A stretch of 64,000 bases of DNA from Clostridium swellfunianum (GTDB lineage: Bacteria > Bacillota > Clostridia > Clostridiales > Clostridiaceae), in the NCBI RefSeq assembly GCF_023656515.1, contig NZ_JAMOFV010000006.1, positions 748,336 through 812,335 on the forward strand, in the 5' to 3' direction. Made by a program: the position numbers and the translations under genes. The notes below the pieces were generated by a model. The model had not been told where the DNA came from. It saw nothing but the letters and a program-made list of their open reading frames with translations, and did not search any database. Of this stretch, positions 1 through 8,324 are shown piece after piece; within the stretch, counting starts at the first letter, position 1; each line of letters begins with the position of its first letter.

Positions 1-2204
1 CTTCTTGTAACGTATAAATTCCTATCTGTTATCCCTCTATTTCTTAACCCAAGTGAACTTATATTTTCTGAAATAGTTTCTGCAATATTTTTACTTAATT
101 TTGCAGCCTCTGAAGGAGTAGGGTCATAAGCTCTGCTGTAACCATTGCTAACCCAAGCTTGTGTGCCTTTATAATTGATTAAAAACCCCTTGTCCTGCTC
201 TGAAATATATGCATATCTCTCTCCAGGCTTAGCAACAGCTATTACCTGAGCTGCTGGACTACCCCTTCTTATATTTACTGTGTCAGTAATTTCTACATAT
301 ACATCACTAGTGTCCAATTGATTTCTAAAAGAGCTATAGAAGGCTGAAGTGCCATTTGCTCTTGAATCATCGTTGCTATCATGATGTATACTCAAGAATA
401 GATCTGCATTAGATTCATTTGCAATTGTAGCTCGCTGTGCAAGACTTTCTCCTGCACTTTCGTAAGTTTCCTCTCCAGGTTTTCTAGTAAGTATTGTTTT
501 AACTCCATTTTCCTGAAGTATGTTTTGCAATTCCATTACTACTTGCATGTTTAAGGTTCTTTCAGCATACCCATTGCCATACGCACCATCATCTCCACCG
601 AAATTATGTCCTGCATCTAGTACAATTGTTTTATTTCCTATAATACTATATATTCCCTTTTGGGCCATTTCTATATTTTTAATTGCTTTCATTCTTATTG
701 TATCATTAATATATGAGGCATCTAATATGCATTTATATCCATATATTGCTGAGCTATAGTTTCCTCTAATATGACTGCCAATACTCCAGTCTAATATAAT
801 GCTAGCAGCATCATTTACAGCTGTAATAAATCTATCTTCATTTGGATAACTTATTAACGATTCATTACTTATAATCAAGAGTTCATAGGGTGTATTTATT
901 GAGGTTTGTTTTACTAAATATAAATACTCTTCTAGAGTTAAAGGTAATTTCTTTTGTTCTGCGTTTAACTTATGTCTCTCTGCATATTTTTTCATGTATG
1001 CTGGCGCATAAGAATTTATTATTGTATCATAACCATAAATTGCAGCCCCAAAGGAGAACCTGCTGTGACTTCCATTGCTCCATTCCAGTATTGTCTTAGC
1101 ACTTTTGGAAAGTTCTTCTTTAAACTTTTCATTTTTAGGATAACCTACTAGTGCTTCGTTATAAATTTTTAACAATTTGTAAGGCTCTGTGCTATCATAT
1201 TGCATTGCTATACTGTTATACTCATCTGCAGTCATAACTGGTTTATGATTAACTGCCTGTTTAGCTTGTCTAATAGCAAAATTTTTTATATATTGAGGTA
1301 ATAAGGAAATATCCTTTATTGTATCATACCCATAAATTGCACCTTCAAAATTATTATTTGAATGGCTTCCTATGCTCCACTCTAAAATTGTAGCAGCACT
1401 AGAATTAATTAAATTAATAAATCTTTTATCCTTAGGATATGCCCTATTTGCTCTTACACTTAGACTTAATGCATCATATGGGTGGTCCTGGTCTATCTTT
1501 TGAGTCATCACATAATATTCATCTGCAGTATAATACTCTTTTCCTTGTTTTGCATATCCCATTAGTAAAATCGCTTTATCCTTTACTTCTTTATAAACGC
1601 TATCAGGCGCATTTACAATAGTATTATATCCATATATTGCGGCCTCATAATTTTTCCTTTGGTGGCTTCCTATACTCCACTCTAATATAGTATTTGAATT
1701 TTTATTTATTCCGTCTTTTAACCTGTTATCATTAGGATATCCAACTTGTGCTTCACTATAAATTCTAAGAAGATCATATGGTTGATATTCATTGTACTTA
1801 GACAGTAGCGACATATAGTCATTTAAAGAAAGTATACCTTTATTGTCTGATGCCAATGCTTTTTGTCTAACAGCAAAATCTCTAACGTATTGTGGTGCAG
1901 CCTTAGTATCAATAATAGTATCATAACCATATATTGATCCTAAATAATTTCCTCTTTCATGGCTTCCTTGACTCCAGTTTGCAATAGTTAGTGTTCTTTC
2001 TTTTATTCCATTAATAAATCTTTGATCTTCAGGGTATGCAGCATTTGCCTCTTTCAGAACTATTAAAGCCTGGTATGGTTGTTCATCTGCATATTTTTTT
2101 ATTATCTCATAGTAATCATTAGCAGTTTTTTCTGCCGCACGAATACTATTTATAGGTATTATTAATAATACTATGAACAATAGTATAGTCTGTATTTTTT
2201 TCAT
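1..2204 (-). CDS. N-acetylmuramoyl-L-alanine amidase (Amidase_3) with five N-terminal repeats, 3' partial
   Basis: Secreted peptidoglycan amidase, expected to cut between N-acetylmuramic acid and the stem peptide. The ATG at 2204 has a good AAGGAG site upstream and the frame stays open to the window edge, so the C-terminus is missing. A signal peptide (about 24 residues) is followed by five repeats of about 95 residues, each with a PY-x-x-L helix, a YP motif, WS-x-GSH and an A/SIYGY motif. The Amidase_3 domain begins near residue 500: VLDAGHNFGG carries a zinc-ligand His, YAERTLNMQV a Glu and FLSIHHDSND a second His. NRGI..RNLYVTR is the last part seen; the final catalytic Glu lies outside. 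It follows the glucosaminidase gene by 82 bp and shares its repeats. Family call is firm; the role of the repeats is unknown. Confidence 0.9.
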   Translation of the reverse strand, partial: MKKIQTILLFIVLLIIPINSIRAAEKTANDYYEIIKKYADEQPYQALIVLKEANAAYPEDQRFINGIKERTLTIANWSQGSHERGNYLGSIYGYDTIIDTKAAPQYVRDFAVRQKALASDNKGILSLNDYMSLLSKYNEYQPYDLLRIYSEAQVGYPNDNRLKDGINKNSNTILEWSIGSHQRKNYEAAIYGYNTIVNAPDSVYKEVKDKAILLMGYAKQGKEYYTADEYYVMTQKIDQDHPYDALSLSVRANRAYPKDKRFINLINSSAATILEWSIGSHSNNNFEGAIYGYDTIKDISLLPQYIKNFAIRQAKQAVNHKPVMTADEYNSIAMQYDSTEPYKLLKIYNEALVGYPKNEKFKEELSKSAKTILEWSNGSHSRFSFGAAIYGYDTIINSYAPAYMKKYAERHKLNAEQKKLPLTLEEYLYLVKQTSINTPYELLIISNESLISYPNEDRFITAVNDAASIILDWSIGSHIRGNYSSAIYGYKCILDASYINDTIRMKAIKNIEMAQKGIYSIIGNKTIVLDAGHNFGGDDGAYGNGYAERTLNMQVVMELQNILQENGVKTILTRKPGEETYESAGESLAQRATIANESNADLFLSIHHDSNDDSRANGTSAFYSSFRNQLDTSDVYVEITDTVNIRRGSPAAQVIAVAKPGERYAYISEQDKGFLINYKGTQAWVSNGYSRAYDPTPSEAAKLSKNIAETISENISSLGLRNRGITDRNLYVTR

Positions 2205-2242
2205 TCTTATATCTCCTTGCTTCTCGTCTCAAAGCTTTAAAA

Positions 2243-2270
2243 TAGCTGATTATATTAATATAATCAGCTA
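2243..2270 (-). terminator. 28-bp perfect palindrome between two wall-hydrolase genes
   Basis: TAGCTGATTATATT is followed directly by its own reverse complement. In the minus-strand transcript the stem is followed by TTTTAAAG. It could terminate transcription after the glucosaminidase gene or weaken read-through into the amidase gene. Confidence 0.5.
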
Positions 2271-2286
2271 TAAATCACTGTAATGC

Positions 2287-4593
2287 CTACTTATATATAG
2301 GTATATCAAATCTGAGTATATAATTTTTTGCCTTATCATAAAGGCTTTTTATTCTTGATATTTGTTTTGTTGCCCATGCAACATCAGTGGCATACTGATG
2401 ACTAACATTATTGGGATTCCACTTCATTTTGTACAAAGTATCTTGATCCTTATTTATATAACCATTTCCAATAAACTTAGCTCCGCCAATTATAGCCGCC
2501 TCTGGAGTAAACCATCCGTTATCATAGGCATATTTTGCTCCCCAAGCAGTTGGATTTGCTCCTGTGTCAGTAGGGTAGAACGGTTTGTCATAAGCTCCTA
2601 CGCCAAACATGTTATAAACAACTTTGCCATTATAAGAAGTTCCAGTTGCAAGTAAACTAGTACCATTACCGGTTTCAAGTAAAGAGTGTGATACAAGATA
2701 TATTTCATTTATATTATACTTTCGTGATGCCTCTATAAAGGCAGCTGCTGTACCTTTAAGATTTCCTTTATCCACTAGAAGCGCATTTAAATCCTCAGTG
2801 CTTATACCAGCTTGTCCACTTAAAACCAAAAACTGATAAATATTGTTTCCCGTCATAAAATTCATAGGATTTGCATAATGCTCAACCTCAGTTCTATTAG
2901 CTGACACCCAACCAGAACCATTTACATAAGTAAGAGGCCCTCCTTTTGCCATTTGGAGATCTACCATTTCATTGAAAGTAATACCGTAGCTTGTATTAAT
3001 TACGTAACGACTATCTTCATTATAAGAAATACCTTTTTCTGCTATAGCCTTTAGAGCATTTGCTTGTCCATATATTTGTGAGTTAACATATGGGTTGCTT
3101 ATTATTTCGTCGTACCCATATATAGCAGCCCCGTAATAATCTCTTTTATGTGATCCCTTACTCCAGTCAAGAATTACTGCTGCACTATCATTAATTTTAG
3201 TTTTTGCATTACTATCATTAAACATAGTATAAATTTCTGAGTATATGTTTAGTGCATTATACGGCGATATATTTACATTAGGCATTTCCATCTTATTATA
3301 ATCGCTAAGTTTTAAAGGATATAATACTTTTACTGCTTGCTGATTTTGTCTTACTGCACCATTATATATATAAGTCTTCACATCTGGCGCTTCTATTATC
3401 CTCCCGTATCCATAAAGCGCAGAATCAAAGTTTCCTCTTAAATGACTTCCAAAACTCCAATCTAATATTGTAGCTGCTGATTCATTTAAAGATGTTTTTA
3501 AAGTATTTTCACTAGGAGAAATAATTAATGCTTCTGAGCTTAGCTTTAATTTATCGTAAGGTTTATCACTGCCTAAGATATTAATTTGTGAAGTATATTC
3601 TTTAACTGTAATTGGCGCTTTCTTGCTATCAGCTCTATCCTTTTGTTTTTGAGCATAACTTTTTAAGTAATCTAACACTTGTGCTTCTAACACCTTGCGA
3701 TAACCATATGCCGCAGCCTCATAATTCCCTTTACTATGACTGCCTAATGACCATTCTAATATAGTTCTAGCACTTTTTACTGACCCATCTTTAATTCTCT
3801 TATCGCCAGGATAAACCAAAAGTGCTTCAGAATATATTTTTAAGGCATCATAAGGTTGTGTTTGAATATATTGTGATGCAGTTGAATTATATTGTTCCGC
3901 AGTGTAAAACATCTTATTATTTTTTGCATAAGACATAAATATTTCTGCTTTTGACTTTAGCTCGGAAGACGCTTCTAAGGTGTTAATTACAGTTTGGTAT
4001 CCATAAATAGAAGTATCGAAATGTCTATTTGAGTGACTTCCTTGACTCCACTCAAATATAGTGTTGGTTCGTTCATTAACCCCATTAATAAATCTCTTAT
4101 CATTTGGATATCCAACGATTGCCTCACTTAAAATAGTTAGAGCTGCATAAGGTTGATAGCTATCATATTTTGTTGTTAAGGCGTAGTATTCATTAGCACT
4201 AATAGGCAGCTTACTAGTTTGCGCCTGCACCTTTTGCCTTTTAGCAAAATCCTTAATACTAGTATGAGCTGAACTTGTGCCTAGTATAGTATCATAACCA
4301 TATATTGCACCCTCAAAGTTTTTATTATTATGACTTCCAATACTCCATTCTATAATAGTTTTAGATTCTTTATTTATTCCGTTGATAAATCTTACATCCT
4401 GTGGGTAGTTAGCATTTGCCTCAACTAATAGTTTTAAAGCGTTATATGGTTCATATTGATTATACTGTTTGTATAGATTGTAATACTCATCTGCAGTTCT
4501 AGTAGCAGCTTGTACACCAACAAATGAGAAACAAACTAAAATAAAGCTACTGGTTATAATAGATACTAAAAATCTTTTTAATTTTTCTTTCAA
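2287..4593 (-). CDS. Endo-beta-N-acetylglucosaminidase (GH73-type) with five N-terminal repeats
   Basis: Secreted peptidoglycan glycosidase of 768 residues. The start is a TTG with GGGGGAAGGG upstream. A signal peptide (residues 1-29) is followed by five repeats of about 97 residues (roughly 30-520) with the same PY-x-x-L, WS-x-GSH and A/SIYGY motifs as the downstream amidase. The C-terminal 250 residues resemble the LytD/Bax glucosaminidase fold: VSHSLLETGNG carries the expected catalytic Glu, followed by YNMFGVGAYD and the AYDNGWFTPEAAIIGGAKFI segment. It follows the GT2 gene by 38 bp and the amidase comes next, suggesting one wall-remodelling unit. The repeats may bind a wall polymer; that is inference. 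Confidence in the catalytic family is high, in GH73 subfamily moderate. Confidence 0.88.
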   Translation of the reverse strand: MKEKLKRFLVSIITSSFILVCFSFVGVQAATRTADEYYNLYKQYNQYEPYNALKLLVEANANYPQDVRFINGINKESKTIIEWSIGSHNNKNFEGAIYGYDTILGTSSAHTSIKDFAKRQKVQAQTSKLPISANEYYALTTKYDSYQPYAALTILSEAIVGYPNDKRFINGVNERTNTIFEWSQGSHSNRHFDTSIYGYQTVINTLEASSELKSKAEIFMSYAKNNKMFYTAEQYNSTASQYIQTQPYDALKIYSEALLVYPGDKRIKDGSVKSARTILEWSLGSHSKGNYEAAAYGYRKVLEAQVLDYLKSYAQKQKDRADSKKAPITVKEYTSQINILGSDKPYDKLKLSSEALIISPSENTLKTSLNESAATILDWSFGSHLRGNFDSALYGYGRIIEAPDVKTYIYNGAVRQNQQAVKVLYPLKLSDYNKMEMPNVNISPYNALNIYSEIYTMFNDSNAKTKINDSAAVILDWSKGSHKRDYYGAAIYGYDEIISNPYVNSQIYGQANALKAIAEKGISYNEDSRYVINTSYGITFNEMVDLQMAKGGPLTYVNGSGWVSANRTEVEHYANPMNFMTGNNIYQFLVLSGQAGISTEDLNALLVDKGNLKGTAAAFIEASRKYNINEIYLVSHSLLETGNGTSLLATGTSYNGKVVYNMFGVGAYDKPFYPTDTGANPTAWGAKYAYDNGWFTPEAAIIGGAKFIGNGYINKDQDTLYKMKWNPNNVSHQYATDVAWATKQISRIKSLYDKAKNYILRFDIPIYK

Positions 4594-4631
4594 AATTCCC
4601 TTCCCCCTATGTTCATTTATAATTGTATTTT

Positions 4632-5636
4632 CTATTTTCTCAATCCTTTATAAAATAAACTTATCCATCCTCCAATGCCGTAGGAAAAATGAAGTGTTAA
4701 AAATACTAACATAAGGTTAATGCCTAAGGCTAAATCCTTTCTTTTAAATGCCCCCTCGTACAAGGATATTATTAGCATTGTGACTAAGTATATAGCTAGT
4801 AATGCATAAAAGGCTGGCAAATAGATAATAAGCCAAGCAAGTAAACTCATAACAAAACTCATCGGAATTAATCTTCTAACTGAAGGTATAACTTTATGTT
4901 TTAAACAAAATCTGTTTGCCCAGTAACCATACCTAAAGTATTGTCCCCATAAAGATTTGATATCTTTTCTAGAAAAATAATCCAAAACTATCTTTGTATT
5001 CAGTATTACTTTTTTTCCACTTTTCTTTATCCTATAGTTATAGTCATAGTCTTCGTCATATAGCAAGGCTTCATCATATCCGCCTATTTCAGTCCATAAT
5101 TCTTTAGTAAAAGCTCCAAATGGGACTGTGTCTACTTCAAGCAAAGTTTTTTTATCTTCATTTATAGTTCTATATAAAGCGTTACCTACTCCAAACTTAT
5201 TACTTACTCCTATAGAAATGGCTATAGCCATTTTTGTTTTCCCAGATGCCTTAATAATACATCTACCACCCGTAGTTCCATTAAAATCAATTGATTCGAG
5301 TGCTCTAACCGACTCTTTAACATAATCTGAAGGAGCATATGTATGTCCATCGACTCTTACTATTATGTTATTAGAAGCATTTTCACATGCAATATTCAAT
5401 GATACTGGTATGTATCTCTTTGGATTGCTATAGATCTTAATAGTTCTATTTTGTGGTAATTTCTTAGACATTTCCTTAATTATATTAACAGTATTGTCCG
5501 TTGATTCTCCATCTACTACCAATATTTCTATACAGTTTTCCCACTCCTGATTTATAATACATTCAATGGAGTTTGAAATATGCTTTTCCTCATTGAATAC
5601 CGGCATTATAACTGTGACATCTCTCTTTTCACTCAA
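4632..5636 (-). CDS. Glycosyltransferase family 2 with C-terminal membrane segments
   Basis: Transfers a sugar from an activated donor during surface-polysaccharide assembly at the inner face of the membrane. The GT-A fold begins immediately: VTVIMPVFNEE, then VVDGESTDNT, RVDGHT as the DxD-type element, and YDEDYDYNYRI near residue 200, a layout like succinoglycan-type ExoA proteins. The last 80 residues hold two or three hydrophobic segments. I chose the TTG at 5636 because GGAGGTG lies 9 nt upstream; an in-frame ATG at 5675, directly abutting the upstream stop, would add 13 residues. It is translationally close to the GT4 gene upstream. Donor and acceptor are unknown. Confidence 0.85.
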   Translation of the reverse strand: MSEKRDVTVIMPVFNEEKHISNSIECIINQEWENCIEILVVDGESTDNTVNIIKEMSKKLPQNRTIKIYSNPKRYIPVSLNIACENASNNIIVRVDGHTYAPSDYVKESVRALESIDFNGTTGGRCIIKASGKTKMAIAISIGVSNKFGVGNALYRTINEDKKTLLEVDTVPFGAFTKELWTEIGGYDEALLYDEDYDYNYRIKKSGKKVILNTKIVLDYFSRKDIKSLWGQYFRYGYWANRFCLKHKVIPSVRRLIPMSFVMSLLAWLIIYLPAFYALLAIYLVTMLIISLYEGAFKRKDLALGINLMLVFLTLHFSYGIGGWISLFYKGLRK

Positions 5637-5675
5637 TTTAAGATACACCTCCATTTCACTTATTGATATTATCAT

Positions 5676-6797
5676 CTATTTAGAATAAATTTCAGATAAT
5701 CTTCTCTCATTTGCTTCCCATAAATAATCTTCTTTTATTGCTTTCATCTGATTCTTAAAATATTCAACCTTGCTGTCATCGCTAATTAATTCTAAAATAG
5801 CTTTTTCTAAGTCCAGTTCTAAATTTTCTTCATCTATAGCATATCCTAATTTATGTTTTTCTACTTCTCTTCCAAACTCCATAAATTTATTAGCAATTAT
5901 AGGCGTTTCAGTTATGATACTTTCATAAAATTTATTTGGCATAGATATAGATGATATTCTACTCGGATAAAATGCATATGTAATATCTGTATTTTTATAG
6001 AGATTCTCTAAATCACTAAAACTATAAGCTCCAGTTATTTTTATATTATCATAACCTTTACAGTATTCTTTTAGTTCGTCTAACGCTATGCCCCTTCCTG
6101 ATATAATAACTTCTATTTTCTCTTCAAACTTTTGAGAAATATCTGCCAATATCTTAAGCTCCTCAAGATATCTTACAGAACCAATATAACCTATTCTTAG
6201 TTTATTACTCGGAGTTTTTGCTATATCTCTAAAGATATCCTTTGAAGGAGCATTTGTGACTACATATATACTTTTACTTATATTTTCGTATAGTTTTTTC
6301 ATTTCTGAAGTAACTACTATATGATTATCTACATTTTTCAACATCATTTTTTCCCAGGAAATAATAAAGTTATATATAATTTTATTTAATTTACCTGGCC
6401 TGTCAGCAAAATACATATAAAACAAATCATGTTCGTCATAAACTAACTTTAATTTTAATTTTTTGTTGATGCTATATCCAATAAATAGTCCATCAAAATC
6501 ATGGCAATGTATTGCATCAAAATGATGATGCATCATATAATCTAGGACATCTTTCTTAAAACTTAAAAACTTAAAACCTTGCTTGTAACCTGTTCCGTAC
6601 TGTGCTTCGCCAAAAAACCTTTTTATAACTATTCCATCTAATAATTCTTCAGGTGTATCCTTGTATTTAGATTCCCTATCCCAGCACAAAATTTCTACAT
6701 TATGACCTAATTTAACTAAAGATTTTGCTTCTTTGTATACTCTTGGATCTGGATCAAACCCATTAGTAAGTATCATAGCTATCTTCAAAGTTTTCAC
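5676..6797 (-). CDS. Glycosyltransferase family 4
   Basis: GT-B retaining glycosyltransferase of 373 residues, cytoplasmic, acting in glycan assembly. The N-terminus MKTLKIAMILTNGFDPDPRV..EA.SL...GH.VEIL is the usual GT4 opening. DAIHCHDFDG and YDEHDLFY follow in the N-domain. The C-domain has RIGYIGSVRY, VIISGRG and PNKFYESIITETPIIA, the last being the nucleotide-sugar-binding E-rich segment. The start is a GTG with GAGG just upstream. It begins a short minus-strand run with the GT2 and wall-hydrolase genes and is separated from the UDP-sugar dehydrogenase by a terminator. Donor sugar not predictable. Confidence 0.87.
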   Translation of the reverse strand: MKTLKIAMILTNGFDPDPRVYKEAKSLVKLGHNVEILCWDRESKYKDTPEELLDGIVIKRFFGEAQYGTGYKQGFKFLSFKKDVLDYMMHHHFDAIHCHDFDGLFIGYSINKKLKLKLVYDEHDLFYMYFADRPGKLNKIIYNFIISWEKMMLKNVDNHIVVTSEMKKLYENISKSIYVVTNAPSKDIFRDIAKTPSNKLRIGYIGSVRYLEELKILADISQKFEEKIEVIISGRGIALDELKEYCKGYDNIKITGAYSFSDLENLYKNTDITYAFYPSRISSISMPNKFYESIITETPIIANKFMEFGREVEKHKLGYAIDEENLELDLEKAILELISDDSKVEYFKNQMKAIKEDYLWEANERRLSEIYSK

Positions 6798-6948
6798 ATC
6801 CTCATTTTTCCATAATTCATTTTATGTTTATCTAATATTCAGTTATTATACACTATACGACTAAAATAATTATACATCATTTACAGAATAACTCCAATTA
6901 ATAATAAGTTATTTTGAAACAATTCGACATTATGAATCAATATAAAAT

Positions 6949-6973
6949 ACCTCTATGTTAAAAACATAGAGGT
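6949..6973 (-). terminator. Rho-independent terminator after the UDP-sugar dehydrogenase
   Basis: ACCTCTATGTT pairs perfectly with AACATAGAGGT across a 3-nt loop. The minus-strand transcript continues ATTTTATA. It separates the dehydrogenase/dehydratase genes from the downstream glycosyltransferase genes. Confidence 0.7.
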
Positions 6974-6991
6974 TCTTAATTTCAAAGTTTC

Positions 6992-8308
6992 TTATAACTT
7001 ATTTATCTTATGTCTATTATTTTTAACATTTTTAGTAGCATTTCTAGTATCATATAGCAGTGGTGCCCTGTCAACAATCTCTTGGTATTCATAACAGCTG
7101 TGATTTGTTGTAATTATTACTATATCTACATTATCAATTACTTCTTTCCAATCAACAGAAAAATACATCTTTCCGTTATGCTTAAATTTTGCTATAAAAG
7201 GATCATTGACAACTATATCAGCGCCATTTTTTTCGAGGTGTTCTATTACCTTAAGAGTTGGTGATTCTCTGTAATCGTCTATATCATTTTTATAAGCAGC
7301 GCCTAAAAGCAATACTTTTGCTCCATTTAATGCTTTTCTTTGAGTGTTTAGAAGCTTCATAACATTTTCAACAACAAATTCTGGCATAAAATCATTTATT
7401 TCTGCAGAAGTCTCTATTAATCTTGTATGATAATCATATTCTTTAGCTTTCCATGATAGATACATCGGATCTAAAGGAATGCAGTGCCCTCCAAGTCCTG
7501 GCCCTGGATAAAATGCCATAAATCCATAAGGCTTTGTTTTAGCAGCATCTATCACTTCCCAAACGTCTATGCCCATTCTTTTACATAAAATTGCCATTTC
7601 GTTAGCTAGAGCTATGTTTATATTTCTGAAAGTATTTTCTAGAATCTTTTCCATTTCAGCTACTGCTGGTGAAGATACTTCCATTACATCCCCTTCAAGT
7701 ATATTTCTATAAAGGGTTGCAGCTACTTCTGTACATTCTGGAGTTACTCCGCCTACTACTTTTGGAGTGTTCTTTGTTTTAAACTGCTTATTCCCTGGGT
7801 CTACTCTTTCTGGGGAGAATGCTAAATAGAAATCTTCTCCACATTTTAGTCCTGTTTTCTCAAATATTGGCTTTAGAACTTCTTCTGTTGTTCCAGGATA
7901 CGTAGTACTTTCAAGTACTACGAGCATTCCCTTATGAAGATATTTTGCAACACTTTCTGAAGAATTTACCACGTAGGATAAATCAGGCTGTTTATATATA
8001 TCTAGCGGAGTTGGCACACATATAGAAACTATATCAACATCCTTAACAAAACTAAAGTCAGTTGTAGCTCTCAAATTCCCCATTAATACTAGCTCTTTTA
8101 AGTCCTCATCTACAATATCACCTATGTAGTTTTCTCCACTGTTTACCATATTAACTTTCTGTGTTTGGACATCAAATCCGATTACTTTATAACCAGCCTT
8201 AGCTTTTTCTACTGCCAAAGGCAATCCTACATATCCTAACCCTACTACGCCAAGCTTTGCAGTCTTATCACTTAGCTTCTTTAATAGCTCTTCTTTTAAA
8301 TTAGACAT
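6992..8308 (-). CDS. UDP-N-acetylhexosamine 6-dehydrogenase (WbpA/WecC type)
   Basis: Oxidises a UDP-N-acetylhexosamine to its uronic acid with two NAD+ per turnover; cytoplasmic, 438 residues, full family length. LGVVGLGYVGLPLA is the N-terminal Rossmann glycine motif. FSPERVDPGN, EMEKILENTFRNINIALANE and GPGLGGHCIPLDP are the family signatures, the last containing the catalytic Cys. LLGAAYKNDIDDYRESP starts the C-terminal domain. The LSWKAKEYDYHTRLIE segment is closer, from memory, to UDP-GlcNAc dehydrogenases than to UDP-glucose dehydrogenases. It lies 16 bp downstream of the 4,6-dehydratase and has a GGAGGT site. The exact epimer of the substrate is uncertain. Confidence 0.9.
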   Translation of the reverse strand: MSNLKEELLKKLSDKTAKLGVVGLGYVGLPLAVEKAKAGYKVIGFDVQTQKVNMVNSGENYIGDIVDEDLKELVLMGNLRATTDFSFVKDVDIVSICVPTPLDIYKQPDLSYVVNSSESVAKYLHKGMLVVLESTTYPGTTEEVLKPIFEKTGLKCGEDFYLAFSPERVDPGNKQFKTKNTPKVVGGVTPECTEVAATLYRNILEGDVMEVSSPAVAEMEKILENTFRNINIALANEMAILCKRMGIDVWEVIDAAKTKPYGFMAFYPGPGLGGHCIPLDPMYLSWKAKEYDYHTRLIETSAEINDFMPEFVVENVMKLLNTQRKALNGAKVLLLGAAYKNDIDDYRESPTLKVIEHLEKNGADIVVNDPFIAKFKHNGKMYFSVDWKEVIDNVDIVIITTNHSCYEYQEIVDRAPLLYDTRNATKNVKNNRHKINKL

Positions 8309-8324
8309 ATTTTATACCTCCATC

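Noticed and set aside
520-1621. Plus-strand open frames inside the amidase gene
   Set aside because: They are antisense to a well-supported repeat-containing coding region, have no ribosome site, and show no family similarity.
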